Shown: positions 33,351 to 42,032 of the stretch, piece after piece | How the letters are laid out: each line of letters starts with the position of its first letter | Numbering within the stretch: position 1 is the stretch's first letter | Origin: Ammoniphilus sp. CFH 90114 | Lineage (GTDB): Bacteria > Bacillota > Bacilli > Aneurinibacillales > RAOX-1 | Direction of reading: 5' to 3' | DNA length: 64,000 nt | NCBI RefSeq assembly: GCF_004123195.1 | Contig: NZ_SDLI01000003.1 | Coordinates: forward strand, 248,001-312,000 | Program-made: the position numbers and the translations under genes | The notes under the pieces: generated by a model | The model's database searches: none | What the model saw: only the letters and a program-made list of their open reading frames with translations | What the model was told of the DNA's origin: nothing

Positions 33351-34517
33351 ATGAAAGGTGGGTTAAGGAGCTTGGAACTCAGGGACGAAGTATTGATGCT
33401 AATCGATTCTAAACGTGAAGATGATTATTGGGACTTCAAAGTGAGTTATCATACCAATTCGGCTGATTTTTTACACGACATTATTTGTATGGCGAACAAT
33501 CGTATAGATAGGGATGCCTACATTATATTTGGAGTTGTAGACAGGACTTACGAAGTTGTCGGGGTTAGCAATGATGAAAATCGAAAGACTCAGCAACATA
33601 TGATTGATTTTTTAAAGGATAAGAAGTTTGTGTCAGGTATCCGCCCCAAAGTAGAGTTGCGCAACTTAATGATTGCTGGTCAGGAGGTTGACGTGTTGGT
33701 CATTAAGAACAGCACTGACACTCCGTATTATCTAACCGAAGACTATGACTTTCAAGGTAGAAGGGTTCGTGCCAATTACATCTATACTCGGGTAGGCGAT
33801 ACAAATACCGATATCAATAAGAGTGCCGACATTAACAACGTAGAGTATCTGTGGAAGAAGCGGTTCTTATTAACCCGATCACCCTTTGAACAGGTTATGA
33901 AACGTCTTGCAAACAAGAGTGAATGGAAGCGTAATGAGGATACATATCACAATGTCTATAATCCTGAGTTCACCATCACAATAAGTGATAATGATGGCGA
34001 GGCAAGAACTAGATCTGAGTTCTATGCGTACACATTGACGGATTCGTCGACTACATATCGAAATCTCAGTATCAAATATTTTGGAACGCAGCTATATAGT
34101 GTTCTAGTTGCTTTTCTTGATGGGGGGCGATATTGCACTCCTACTCCAGAATGGGGGTTCCTCTTCTTTGGAGAGCATGGGGTGAATCCCGATTATGCAC
34201 TAAAGTATTTTACGAAGGATAGCCCATCTTATAAACTAAACAAGTTCCTATATGACGATAATAACCAGGAAGCATCGTTCGCCCGAAGACGTTTCTTTGA
34301 AGTCGTTCTGTTATTTGAAAACGATTTTGAGAAGGATGCTTTCCTTGCATATGTTGAACATTATAAGAATGTATTCATAGACAAATTCAACAGTCTTGAT
34401 AGAGAATTTTCATGGATAGAGGCAGATAATCAGAGACATCAAGAACATATCGTATCTCGCTTGAAGACAGGCGAAGTATTGAATCAAATGCTTTCTGATT
34501 TCCGATCCATCCATTGA
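33351..34517 (+). CDS. AlbA_2/Schlafen-like DNA-binding domain protein
   Basis: This 388-residue protein has an N-terminal domain (about 8-150) matching the AlbA_2 (Schlafen, divergent AAA_4) pattern: KREDDYWDFKVSYHTN, LHDIICMANN, then a core ending DAYIIFGV and a C-terminal RVGDTNTDINKSADINNV. The rest (about 165-388) is unrecognised. AlbA_2 proteins include regulators and abortive-infection-type factors with nucleic-acid-binding or nuclease activity. The region also holds other phage-defence-like genes. The start ATG 33351 lacks a strong ribosome site; TTG 33372 is an alternative. Confidence 0.75.
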   Translation: MKGGLRSLELRDEVLMLIDSKREDDYWDFKVSYHTNSADFLHDIICMANNRIDRDAYIIFGVVDRTYEVVGVSNDENRKTQQHMIDFLKDKKFVSGIRPKVELRNLMIAGQEVDVLVIKNSTDTPYYLTEDYDFQGRRVRANYIYTRVGDTNTDINKSADINNVEYLWKKRFLLTRSPFEQVMKRLANKSEWKRNEDTYHNVYNPEFTITISDNDGEARTRSEFYAYTLTDSSTTYRNLSIKYFGTQLYSVLVAFLDGGRYCTPTPEWGFLFFGEHGVNPDYALKYFTKDSPSYKLNKFLYDDNNQEASFARRRFFEVVLLFENDFEKDAFLAYVEHYKNVFIDKFNSLDREFSWIEADNQRHQEHIVSRLKTGEVLNQMLSDFRSIH

Positions 34518-34586
34518 TGGGGCAACTATGGATAAGATCCTTCAAAATTGCTTTGGAAAGGAAGACGGACAAAGGAGTTTAAATTT

Positions 34587-35086
34587 ATGGACTTAGATCT
34601 AATTAAGAGTCTAAAACCAATTGGTGATGGCACTTTTGATAAAGAACCCTTCGAAGAATATAAGAAACGCGCGGCACCTTTACTTCCGAATTTTCCAGAA
34701 TGTGCATTAAAGAATTGGATCTATAGACATTATGCAGATATTGATAACTACTCATTTCTGGGTTTTGAGAAGATGCACTTCAAAGAAGAGCTTTGGTCAA
34801 AGGATGATATCTACAACTATATAAAGTCATTTTACCCTGACCTTATCGATTCTTTGGGTTATCAGATTTACGCGCGACATGATAAATCTTGGTTGCAGAA
34901 GTACATGTTAAAGCATAAGACATGGAATGCGCCTATTATTGTATATCAAAACACCTCTCATCCTGATATTGGAAAACCATATCACCTGTAGAAGGTCACC
35001 TGCGTCTTAACTACTTTAGGATAATTTATTGTAAAGAAAAAGAAATCCTGCGGGATAATCATAGGATTTGGTTAGTCACAATTTAG
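34587..35086 (+). pseudogene. Frameshifted gene with a ParB-like EGH motif
   Basis: The frame starts at ATG 34587 behind AAAGGAG and stops at 34991 after GKPYHL. Shifting frame at that point, from GTA 34988, continues as VEGHLRLNYFRIIYC and runs to a stop at 35084-35086. The LVEGHLRL pattern is typical of ParB-like/Srx-fold proteins, so one base appears lost near 34985-34988. The intact product would be about 166 residues. It could be a real pseudogene or a sequencing error. It follows the AlbA_2 gene by 69 bases. Confidence 0.7.
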
Positions 35087-35136
35087 TTGACTTCCGAGCT
35101 GCTGATGAAATTGGGCAGCAATTTCTTTAGTTATGG

Positions 35137-35641
35137 ATGTTTCTTCATCTGTCGGTCCCTTCGGTAGCTTTTTACTTTTTATTATGCACCACATTTAGCT
35201 ACGACTCGGCTAACAGCATGTTGTTAGCCCTTCAAAATCATCTGCAGGCTGCAAAATTATATGTAATGATGTGGAAAAATACGCCATATGGGGGTTTTGA
35301 AATGTCTGCTCCTGACAAGGTAACCAAGTTTCGTATATCACTTAGGAGAGCCATTTGCTCCAAGTAATGAAGTTATACCGGAAACGTATATCCCAATGGT
35401 AGAGTATGGTGTATGTTGGAAACCTTGTTTACTTCCTCAGGGGATGCTCTTTAAGAGCGAGGGAGTGTTGACGGAAGTGATTACACATGACTTCCAAACG
35501 GAGCTATGTTTTGATAACGGTGCGAAGATACTGGTTCCAGAGGGGAAGATCGAGAAGACCTTGCATGGTGCTTATAGCTACCGAGAGGGTGATGTGGACG
35601 TGCATATGGGATTAACTGAGAAGATAGAAAAAACCTCCTAG
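35137..35641 (+). pseudogene. Probable broken small gene
   Basis: Two overlapping frames look like pieces of one protein. The first (35137-35367) ends with NTPYGGFEMSAPDKVTKF. The other frame picks up nearby as YHLGEPFAPSNEVIPETYIP and continues into 35396-35641 (EYGVCWKPCLLPQGM ... DVDVHMGLTEK). A frame change near 35330 would join them. I do not recognise the family, and the left piece has no good ribosome site. Confidence 0.45.
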
Positions 35642-35663
35642 TTGTGAGTGTGAGCTAGGAGGT
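35630..35663 (-). terminator. Terminator for the integrase transcript
   Basis: AACCTCCTAG (about 35633-35642) pairs with CTAGGAGGTT (about 35654-35663). On the minus strand the stem is followed by a run of six T, so it ends leftward transcription from the integrase. Confidence 0.8.
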
Positions 35664-35896
35664 TAGTAGGGTAGTTATTCCGCGAACACCTCTTTATTTC
35701 CTTTTTATAAGTTTTTATTGAGAATCCTTTTTTGTTCTAAAACTTGTTTGAAAATAGACTATTAAACGCGATTGTATTGAAAGATATAGATAAACTTATT
35801 CCTCGTATAGATGACATTTAGCAGAGAGTAAATAACATATGAACCCACGTTGGCTTAAACTAGAGGCTATTAAGAAGGACTTATTAAATAAATATG

Positions 35897-37054
35897 CTAA
35901 CAGCGAATTAGCAATCTGTCGAATTTCTCAGCTGCAGCTTGATCGTTTTTTTGAAGAACATGGGCATATACTTTAGATATCATGCTTAGATCACCATGCC
36001 CAAGCCGGTTTACCACTGTCTTTAAATCAACGTTTTCAGAGATCAATATTGTTGCATTAGTGTGTCTTAATGAGTGTAGGGATTTTTCTGGCAGCCCGTT
36101 TCTCTTTAGGAATTTTTTAAACCAGTTGTTTGGTGTTCCTGGGTGCATAGGTGCTCCATTCCATTGGGTAAAGAGCCTATTATGATGTTCCCATTTTTCA
36201 CCGAGCATTTCTATTTCTTGATCTTGTATTTTTTTATACGCTTGTAATAGTTGGACCAATAATGAAGAAATTGATATTGTTCTGCGTGAGTGATTATTCT
36301 TTGTATCCTTCTCAAATACACCAAGATCCTTCGTATATTGGCTAGTTCGCCATACAGATAGTGTGTTTTTGGTAAAATCAATATCACACCATTCTAACCC
36401 AAGAAGCTCACCTTTTCTGAGTCCTGTCGTTATGGCAAGCAGGATCAATACTTTGTATTTCATCGGCTCATTATCAAGGGACTCTAACAGTTTTTGAGCT
36501 TCCTGATCTGTGAAAAAATCCGCTTCTTGGTGTTCAACTTTTGGTGGAGTAACATTACTTGCAGGATTTTGCGATAACAACTGCCATTCTACAGCATCTT
36601 GAAGTATTGAAGATAAGCAACTGTGATGATGGAGAATTCGACGAGGTGAAAGTTTGCCGGGACGCCCATCTTCACGGATACCATCTTCAGATAAATTTTT
36701 ATAAAATTCAATTAGATGAACTGGTTTTATCTGATCCAATTTAAGGTGACCCATTGCAGCTAATATACGTTTAAGTAGACCTTTGTACAATGATAGTGTA
36801 GTAGGTGCAAGATTAATTTCACCGTAATTTGTTATCCAGTAATCAACGTATTCGTTAAGATTCATCTTTGAAGGTTCATGATATTGTCCCTTCTCTATTT
36901 CTGCAACAAATAAGGCTAGTTGCTTCCGTGCCTCGCGCTCGGTTGTGGCTTTAATGGTTTTTCTATAACGAATGTATTTTCCATCGGGGCCAATTCCAGA
37001 GCGAACAGAAAGTCTCCAAATACCCTCACCGCGTTTTTCCAATGTACCAGCCAT
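35897..37054 (-). CDS. Tyrosine recombinase (phage-type integrase)
   Basis: This is a 385-residue integrase. An N-terminal arm-binding (AP2-like) domain (about 8-50) is followed by a core-binding SAM-like domain (about 60-165) and the catalytic domain. The catalytic residues are the Arg in TGLRKGELLGLEW, the H-x-x-R in SLHSLRHTNATIL, the His in RLGHGDLSMISKVY, and the tyrosine in the latter segment. A tRNA 3'-end repeat flanks the island, which fits this enzyme class. It lies about 7.5 kb inside the island, not at its edge, so either it belongs to a nested element or the region between has grown by later insertions. Confidence 0.93.
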   Translation of the reverse strand: MAGTLEKRGEGIWRLSVRSGIGPDGKYIRYRKTIKATTEREARKQLALFVAEIEKGQYHEPSKMNLNEYVDYWITNYGEINLAPTTLSLYKGLLKRILAAMGHLKLDQIKPVHLIEFYKNLSEDGIREDGRPGKLSPRRILHHHSCLSSILQDAVEWQLLSQNPASNVTPPKVEHQEADFFTDQEAQKLLESLDNEPMKYKVLILLAITTGLRKGELLGLEWCDIDFTKNTLSVWRTSQYTKDLGVFEKDTKNNHSRRTISISSLLVQLLQAYKKIQDQEIEMLGEKWEHHNRLFTQWNGAPMHPGTPNNWFKKFLKRNGLPEKSLHSLRHTNATILISENVDLKTVVNRLGHGDLSMISKVYAHVLQKNDQAAAEKFDRLLIRC

Positions 37055-37363
37055 GATGGTTCCTCCCAGTGATTTATTATCTCGGCAAGAGAAAGTTTAA
37101 CCCTGCAAAAAAGTGTTAATTCACTAGGTTTGACGATTAGGTTTTTTGTCTAGAATCTTAATAAGGTACTCGGTTTTATAACCGTCGTTTGATCCCACGA
37201 CGGCTAAAAAACCGAGACGTTTATTACAAAATCCCTTGGCATCAAGGGATCTTATAATCTTTTGCGGCATGTTCTAGACGTATAAAACCAACTCTTAGAG
37301 TTTTCGTCCAACAACTTTAATTCTAATGCAAATATTTTAGGCTTTTGAACCAATGTCTTTTTT
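37055..37363. repeat. Gap with two inverted repeats between recombinases
   Basis: No gene is visible. A long stem-loop spans 37169-37216: CTCGGTTTT...CCGTCG pairs with CGACGG...AAAACCGAG around TTTGATCCCA. A second, perfect hairpin near 37232-37252 is ATCCCTTG-gcat-CAAGGGAT. The AGACGTATAAAA string near 37280 recurs inverted near 40480, at the other end of the serine recombinase pair. These may be recombination or regulator sites; this is inference from symmetry alone. Confidence 0.55.
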
Positions 37364-38824
37364 TTAGAGAGATAATGATTTTAATTCAATATGCTGTTCA
37401 TTATCGATGAAGTCAATAATTACTCTTTTCGTAAACTGTAGGACCAATATGCGGAGTTCCGACTGTCTAAGCATGGAAAGATTTGAGTTAGTAATAATGG
37501 AAAAGAGGTTGGTAAATCCTTTGTTGGACATAAGTCGTTCTACTTTGATAAGTTCTTCTTTATTGAGTTCTATTTGTTCTTTAAAGGAATCCATTGTAAC
37601 TTGTAAAGCTGATTTCCACTCTTCGAATAATTCATTACTGTCATCTAATAAGGACCGATGATACTCGACTATGTCTAACTTGTGTTTGAGATCTGTACTC
37701 TTGGATTTGAGATCTTTTTCCCATTGCTTCAGCATTTGTTTGGTATATCCCTTACTGTCGGTTAAAACTGTGAGTATTTTTTGAATAAATTTCTTGATAA
37801 ACTCTGGGTGAACAAGCTCTGGGGATATCTTGTTTTTACACTTGTCGCAATAGTAGTTCAGATAACTGTTCTTAGAACCTGTTGGCGTATTGTCTTTGCA
37901 TTTAAGGATTTCTGAACACTTTTTGCATTCAATAACACCCCTTAAAAGAAAAGGTGTCCTCATTTTCATTCCGAAATCATTCTTAAGTTGACGTACTTGA
38001 ACGACAAGATTCCAGAGAATTTGAGGGATGATAGGTTCATTAAAGTCTTTTATTACTTCAAACTGATCTTTTGGTTTCCTTGCACCATTTGAATGACTCT
38101 TCCGTTTGCCATTTGTATAATCACCGATGTATGTGTGATTATTAAGGATGACATCTATACTACTTGGGCTCCAATTTCCATTTGAACGAGTTGGAACATT
38201 GCATTGATTGAGTAAGTTCGAAATATCTTTGTTACTTGTCCCCCATATTGCTAAGAAGAATATAAAGTTAACGATGGGGACTTCATGTTCAACGGGAACA
38301 AGCTTTCCTTCAACTAGGATGTAACCATATGGCGGTGGGCCTCCTGGCCTTTTTTTATTACCTAACAATGTATTCCTTGTATCAATGACACGTTGGGATA
38401 TTTTCCTTGAATCAGACTCACTACTTATCATTTTGATTTTTACTTCTAAGCTATCTGGATCCCATTCACCACTCTTGCTAGTACTATAGAATTTAAAGTA
38501 AGGTTTCCTTCGTGCAATTTCACGTACAATATCAATGACGAAATCACTGCCCGATTGTCTGCTTACCCGTGACTCCTCGTAAAAGAAGAGAGCATTATAA
38601 TCACCATTAATAGCTTTTTCTACTACTTCTTGCATGCCCGACCTTTCAGATGCACTTGAATGATATGCCGATTCAATCTCCTCAATAAATTCTATGTCAT
38701 ACTCTTGTGCTGATGGGAGACCTAGAATTTTTTCCCTCTGAATATCAAAGCTAAGATTGTTCTTTTGTTTATATGACGACTTTCGTAAAATTCCAAGCGC
38801 TTTCGACTTTTCCATTTCGGTCAT
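37364..38824 (-). CDS. Large serine recombinase, second of a pair
   Basis: This is a 486-residue protein with an N-terminal resolvase catalytic domain (about 5-150). The likely nucleophile serine is in LGILRKSSYKQ, and the Arg-rich active-site strand is EESRVSRQS. A recombinase domain (about 155-270) contains PPPYGYILVEGK. A zinc ribbon with CKKC...YYCDKCKNK (about 305-335) is followed by a long coiled coil (about 360-440). Large serine recombinases integrate and excise elements directionally. It begins 15 bases after the first recombinase. The tandem arrangement recalls ccrA-ccrB of staphylococcal cassettes, but I cannot show orthology. Confidence 0.9.
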   Translation of the reverse strand: MTEMEKSKALGILRKSSYKQKNNLSFDIQREKILGLPSAQEYDIEFIEEIESAYHSSASERSGMQEVVEKAINGDYNALFFYEESRVSRQSGSDFVIDIVREIARRKPYFKFYSTSKSGEWDPDSLEVKIKMISSESDSRKISQRVIDTRNTLLGNKKRPGGPPPYGYILVEGKLVPVEHEVPIVNFIFFLAIWGTSNKDISNLLNQCNVPTRSNGNWSPSSIDVILNNHTYIGDYTNGKRKSHSNGARKPKDQFEVIKDFNEPIIPQILWNLVVQVRQLKNDFGMKMRTPFLLRGVIECKKCSEILKCKDNTPTGSKNSYLNYYCDKCKNKISPELVHPEFIKKFIQKILTVLTDSKGYTKQMLKQWEKDLKSKSTDLKHKLDIVEYHRSLLDDSNELFEEWKSALQVTMDSFKEQIELNKEELIKVERLMSNKGFTNLFSIITNSNLSMLRQSELRILVLQFTKRVIIDFIDNEQHIELKSLSL

Positions 38825-38839
38825 CTCCTTAAAGTGAGA

Positions 38840-40222
38840 TTACTTTCCCTGATGTTGGATAAATTCTTTAAAAAAGAAATGGAACATTACATTTCCATTT
38901 GAAATTTCTACTTTGTCCACAACTAGATTTGCAAGTTTTCTTAGGTTAGTTTTTAGACATCCTTCAATAACTTTTTTATGTACTTCTTGATGTAACAGAT
39001 CTATGTCGCTAAGTGTAAGGTTAAGTTGGTATTTTTTTACCGACAGTCTTCGTATTTGGGATTTGAGTTCTTTAATTAATTGAAATTTGTGTAACACAAG
39101 TGGGTTGGATTTATTTGGCGCAAAAGATAAGGATAAATTAATGCTTTCTTCTTTAATTTCATTATGAATCTTGGTTATTGATGCTTCTATCTCATTTATT
39201 AGCTTGATAACTGATGCTCTAGTAATTTTCTTTAATTTTCCAGTAGCCATACTATTAAAATGATTAACCATAGCCTCTTTCAATAATTTGTCCAGTTCCT
39301 CTACATGAATAGTTACCCGAGAATGATTGTTTTTGCAAAGAAAGTAACCAGCACTGGTTAAACTTTTCCCCTTTATTTTCATTTGTTGGTTGCATACTGC
39401 GCAGTAAGCTTGAACCACAGGGTTGTCATTCATTGCTTCAAAGATGTCCTTGCTGAAATGATTCAACTTGGTCCTCACATTGAGGAACATTTCCAATGAA
39501 ACCACTGATTCAACGTGTAGTAGTGACTGAAATCCGTATTCTTCTTCGCAGTGGCCACTATAAAAAGGATTCTGTAGTATTTTTAATATTTCAAATACAT
39601 TAGGCTTTTTGAATAACTTCTTTTGTTTCTCAAGGTAATCAAGCATATCCTTAGGAGTTTGAGCTTTCAAGCAAAGGTTAAAGAGGTTAACTAAGCGGTC
39701 CTTTTCTTCAAGCTTTATTTTATAGAAATCTTTATTGCTTCCATCTTTGATTTTTTTATATCCAAAAATTGCGTAAGGGTTTCTTTTGTTACGATCCTTT
39801 GTTCTCTGCTGAAGGTTTCTTCCTTCCTGGTCGCAAAAAAGGAATGCCAATAGCTCCATATCCTTGGTCTGTTGGAAAGACGTATGATTTTCCATGGTGA
39901 AAATGACTTCTACTTTGTAGTCATAAAATATTTGTACGATGCTGGAGTATTCGTACATATCACGTGACAGACGATCTCTTGCGTAAACAATTACAGTCTT
40001 TATCTGACCTGCTTTGATTAGTTCAAGTAATTCAACCAGTTTAGGTCTCTTATGCAATTCATTCTTGAGTGCAGATACCCCATGATCGTTTAATTCAATA
40101 AATTCCTTAACTGCCATTTTCTCAAGATAACTTTGGTTGGCACCAATTTGCATATCATCATTTTGTGACGATGTACTTACACGGTAATAGAGAGCTATAG
40201 AGGATTCAATGTACTTAGTCAT
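38840..40222 (-). CDS. Large serine recombinase, first of a pair
   Basis: This is a 460-residue serine recombinase. The catalytic domain has the serine in ALYYRVSTSSQ and the arginine pair in VYARDRLSRDMYE. A recombinase domain follows, with a zinc ribbon (CAVCNQQMKIKG...FLCKNNH, about 280-310), then a coiled coil (about 345-400). It overlaps the preceding 68-residue gene by 8 bases. Sequence similarity to the 486-residue partner is limited to the shared architecture, so the two are probably functionally different, not a recent duplication. Confidence 0.9.
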   Translation of the reverse strand: MTKYIESSIALYYRVSTSSQNDDMQIGANQSYLEKMAVKEFIELNDHGVSALKNELHKRPKLVELLELIKAGQIKTVIVYARDRLSRDMYEYSSIVQIFYDYKVEVIFTMENHTSFQQTKDMELLAFLFCDQEGRNLQQRTKDRNKRNPYAIFGYKKIKDGSNKDFYKIKLEEKDRLVNLFNLCLKAQTPKDMLDYLEKQKKLFKKPNVFEILKILQNPFYSGHCEEEYGFQSLLHVESVVSLEMFLNVRTKLNHFSKDIFEAMNDNPVVQAYCAVCNQQMKIKGKSLTSAGYFLCKNNHSRVTIHVEELDKLLKEAMVNHFNSMATGKLKKITRASVIKLINEIEASITKIHNEIKEESINLSLSFAPNKSNPLVLHKFQLIKELKSQIRRLSVKKYQLNLTLSDIDLLHQEVHKKVIEGCLKTNLRKLANLVVDKVEISNGNVMFHFFFKEFIQHQGK

Positions 40223-40421
40223 TGTTTACTTCTCCTTTATCTTCCATATTTTCGATAAGCTTTAAGAACTGATGCGCTGACATGATGAAACTACCTGCAT
40301 GGAACGGATCAAGTTTCAGTTCATCAATGATCAGTTTGGTGAGCAACTGATGGAACCAAATCAATGATTCTTTGGGTGATTCGTTGGTGTAAGTAATACT
40401 CGTTACTTTTAGATCCTTCAT
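40215..40421 (-). CDS. Small protein of the recombinase cassette (68 aa)
   Basis: Starts at ATG 40421 behind AAGGAGG. The sequence is acidic and helical (ESLIWFHQLLTKLIIDELKLDPF ending in MEDKGEVNND). It overlaps the first serine recombinase, indicating coupled translation. No family is recognised. A recombination directionality factor or regulatory partner is plausible from position only. Confidence 0.65.
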   Translation of the reverse strand: MKDLKVTSITYTNESPKESLIWFHQLLTKLIIDELKLDPFHAGSFIMSAHQFLKLIENMEDKGEVNND

Positions 40422-40478
40422 AAAGTATCCTCCTTGGAGAGTCTGAAATGCTAAAAGACTCTCCAGAAGAAGGTGATT

Positions 40479-40634
40479 TTATACGTCTTCGTTAGATTCT
40501 TGTTCTAGATCCCAGAAGTTAAGTTGGAGTTGACTGTCTTTAATGAGTTCAACATCTGGCGTATTTGGTCTTTTTATTGTTAGAACATACGTTTCGCTCC
40601 CACGGATGTTCAGTTCTTTGAAGATTTTATTCAT
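40479..40634 (-). CDS. Very small protein of the recombinase cassette (51 aa)
   Basis: Frame from ATG 40634 to TAA 40479-40481, overlapping the end of the preceding 44-residue gene by 8 bases. It begins MNKIFKELNIRGSETYVLTI and ends in an acidic tail. No domain is recognised. Its place in a chain of overlapping small frames upstream of the recombinases supports that it is real. Confidence 0.5.
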   Translation of the reverse strand: MNKIFKELNIRGSETYVLTIKRPNTPDVELIKDSQLQLNFWDLEQESNEDV

Positions 40635-40761
40635 TTTGTTCCCCCGAATTTTCTGCTATCCAAAGTATGAAAAGTTGAATTACTTCTTGGGAGATATGGT
40701 TCTCTTCACTACACTCAAGTGCTGAGACTAACCAAGGGTATTTGCTTTGGATTGACTCCAT
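40627..40761 (-). CDS. Very small protein of the recombinase cassette (44 aa)
   Basis: Frame from ATG 40761, behind AAAGGAG, to TAA at 40627. It encodes MESIQSKYPWLVSALECSEE and a hydrophobic helix VIQLFILWIAENSG. It could be a small helical protein of unknown role. Its strong ribosome site and overlap with the next frame are the evidence. Confidence 0.5.
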   Translation of the reverse strand: MESIQSKYPWLVSALECSEENHISQEVIQLFILWIAENSGEQNE

Positions 40762-40791
40762 AGAATATGCTCCTTTAAAATTAGTAAAACT

Positions 40792-41019
40792 TTATGGTAG
40801 GATCTTTCGGATTTTACCGGATTGCGTTTCAAGTGGAGCAATTATTGAACTTGCCTCCTGTTGTTCAATCCATTGTTGAAGGCTTTCCAGTCTAAACATG
40901 ATGCGTTGCCCAATACGGAAATGTGGGATTTTTCTTTGCCTTGCAGCATCTAATACGAGCCAGTAGCTTACCCCTAAATATGAAGCTGCTTCTTTTGCGG
41001 TTAGTGTTGCTTTTAGCAT
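40792..41019 (-). CDS. Excisionase-like HTH DNA-binding protein
   Basis: The 75-residue protein starts at ATG 41019 behind GGAGGAG; the frame opens at 41058. It is an HTH_17/MerR-like excisionase domain: TLTAKEAASYLGVSYWLVLDAA, then KIPHFRIGQRIMFRLESLQQWIEQQE. Such proteins act as Xis directionality factors or transcription regulators of mobile elements. It opens the minus-strand cassette with the small proteins and recombinases. Confidence 0.85.
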   Translation of the reverse strand: MLKATLTAKEAASYLGVSYWLVLDAARQRKIPHFRIGQRIMFRLESLQQWIEQQEASSIIAPLETQSGKIRKILP

Positions 41020-41161
41020 GCATACTCCTCCTTCCAAGATGATGATGTTATTAGTCAACGACCATGAAAGAGAAAACGGTCGTCATTTTTGTGTCTAAAT
41101 TATGAACGTTTCTCAAGCGGAGTTTACTGCTAAAAGTAAATAAAATACTGATAACTAATTA

Positions 41162-41211
41162 GAAAAAAACAGACGCAATTCTATTTAGAAACTAAATAGA
41201 ATTGCGTCTGT
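41162..41211 (-). terminator. Long perfect hairpin, minus-strand terminator
   Basis: A perfect 19-base-pair inverted repeat (41169-41187 with 41193-41211) around a 5-base loop. On the minus strand it is followed by seven T, so it would stop transcription from the right before the HTH gene. Its length also makes it a candidate element boundary. Confidence 0.75.
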
Positions 41212-41220
41212 TGTTTGTAA

Positions 41221-41885
41221 TTGGATTGTTCAAAATGGAAGCTTACCGAAGAAGTTACACTTGAAGACATTCATAAACATGGAAATTGCTACATTGAGCT
41301 TAAAGTAAATGAACCTAAAAGAGCCATCGTGTGGAAGCGAGCAATAGTGGGAACTCCAATTCAATTGGATATCATGAAGGGGAAACGTTCAAAAATCTTG
41401 TTGTTTGTTATTTTGTTATTATCGCTATTTTTGTGGCTTAATTCATTAAAACTAACGGAACAGGTTCAATGGTTCACTGGGACGATATCATTGGACTGTG
41501 TATGCAAATTAACCATTTATTTATTTTTCCACTTACTTTTGGAGTGTTGACGGCCTTTATTACTGTTCAGGAATACCAAACAGAGGCAGTAATTAATCTA
41601 TTTATTTTACCATTAGCCGAACAGCTATTATCTTGTCCAAAACAATAACTTTATTCATTATCCTAATGGCATTAAACTTTATTTCTTACATCTTAATGAT
41701 AGGAACAGCATTTCTATTTATCCATCCAGGAAGAGCAAAAGACTTATTCATTACGCTGCGATTGCGTTAAAAACAATTTTTATGCAGTTCTTGCTTATAC
41801 CTGTGTTTATCTGTGTTGGTGTTTGATCAAGTCATTAAATACCAACGATTGTTGCTGCTCGTGTTTTTATCATGGTGGACTTTGT
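41221..41885 (+). pseudogene. Decayed bacitracin-type ABC transporter remnant (BcrAB-like)
   Basis: The 5' part (about 41245-41350) reads KLTEEVTLEDIHKHGNCYIE, like the C-terminus of BcrA-type ATPases. It runs directly into MKGKRSKILLFVILLLSLF, like the N-terminus of a BcrB-type ABC-2 permease. Pieces of the permease continue in other frames: FGVLTAFITVQEYQTEAVIN (about 41530-41600) and LSKTITLFIILMALNFISY (about 41630-41700). Deletion of the ATPase/permease junction plus frameshifts leave no working gene. It was probably once an antimicrobial peptide or bacitracin resistance pump. Confidence 0.65.
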
Positions 41886-41927
41886 TTCATTAGCTATGTC
41901 TAGTATAGGACCTCTTAGAACTAGGGA

Positions 41928-41962
41928 ACAAAGAGTGCCAAACATTTATGGTTTGGCACCCT
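41928..41962 (-). terminator. Hairpin downstream of the minus-strand DUF2294 operon
   Basis: AGTGCCAAAC pairs with GGTTTGGCAC around ATTTAT. On the minus strand it is followed by TCTTTGTTCC. It sits where the 42.0-42.6 kb operon should end. Confidence 0.55.
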
Positions 41963-42032
41963 CATAAACATGAATGATTTTCAGTCATCTTTTTATAATA
42001 GCTCAGATTCGATAATTCTCCGTTGTAATTGG

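Noticed and set aside
35839-35976. 45-codon plus-strand frame starting MNPRWLKLEAIKK
   Set aside because: Its second half is antisense to the integrase C-terminus and no ribosome site or family is seen.
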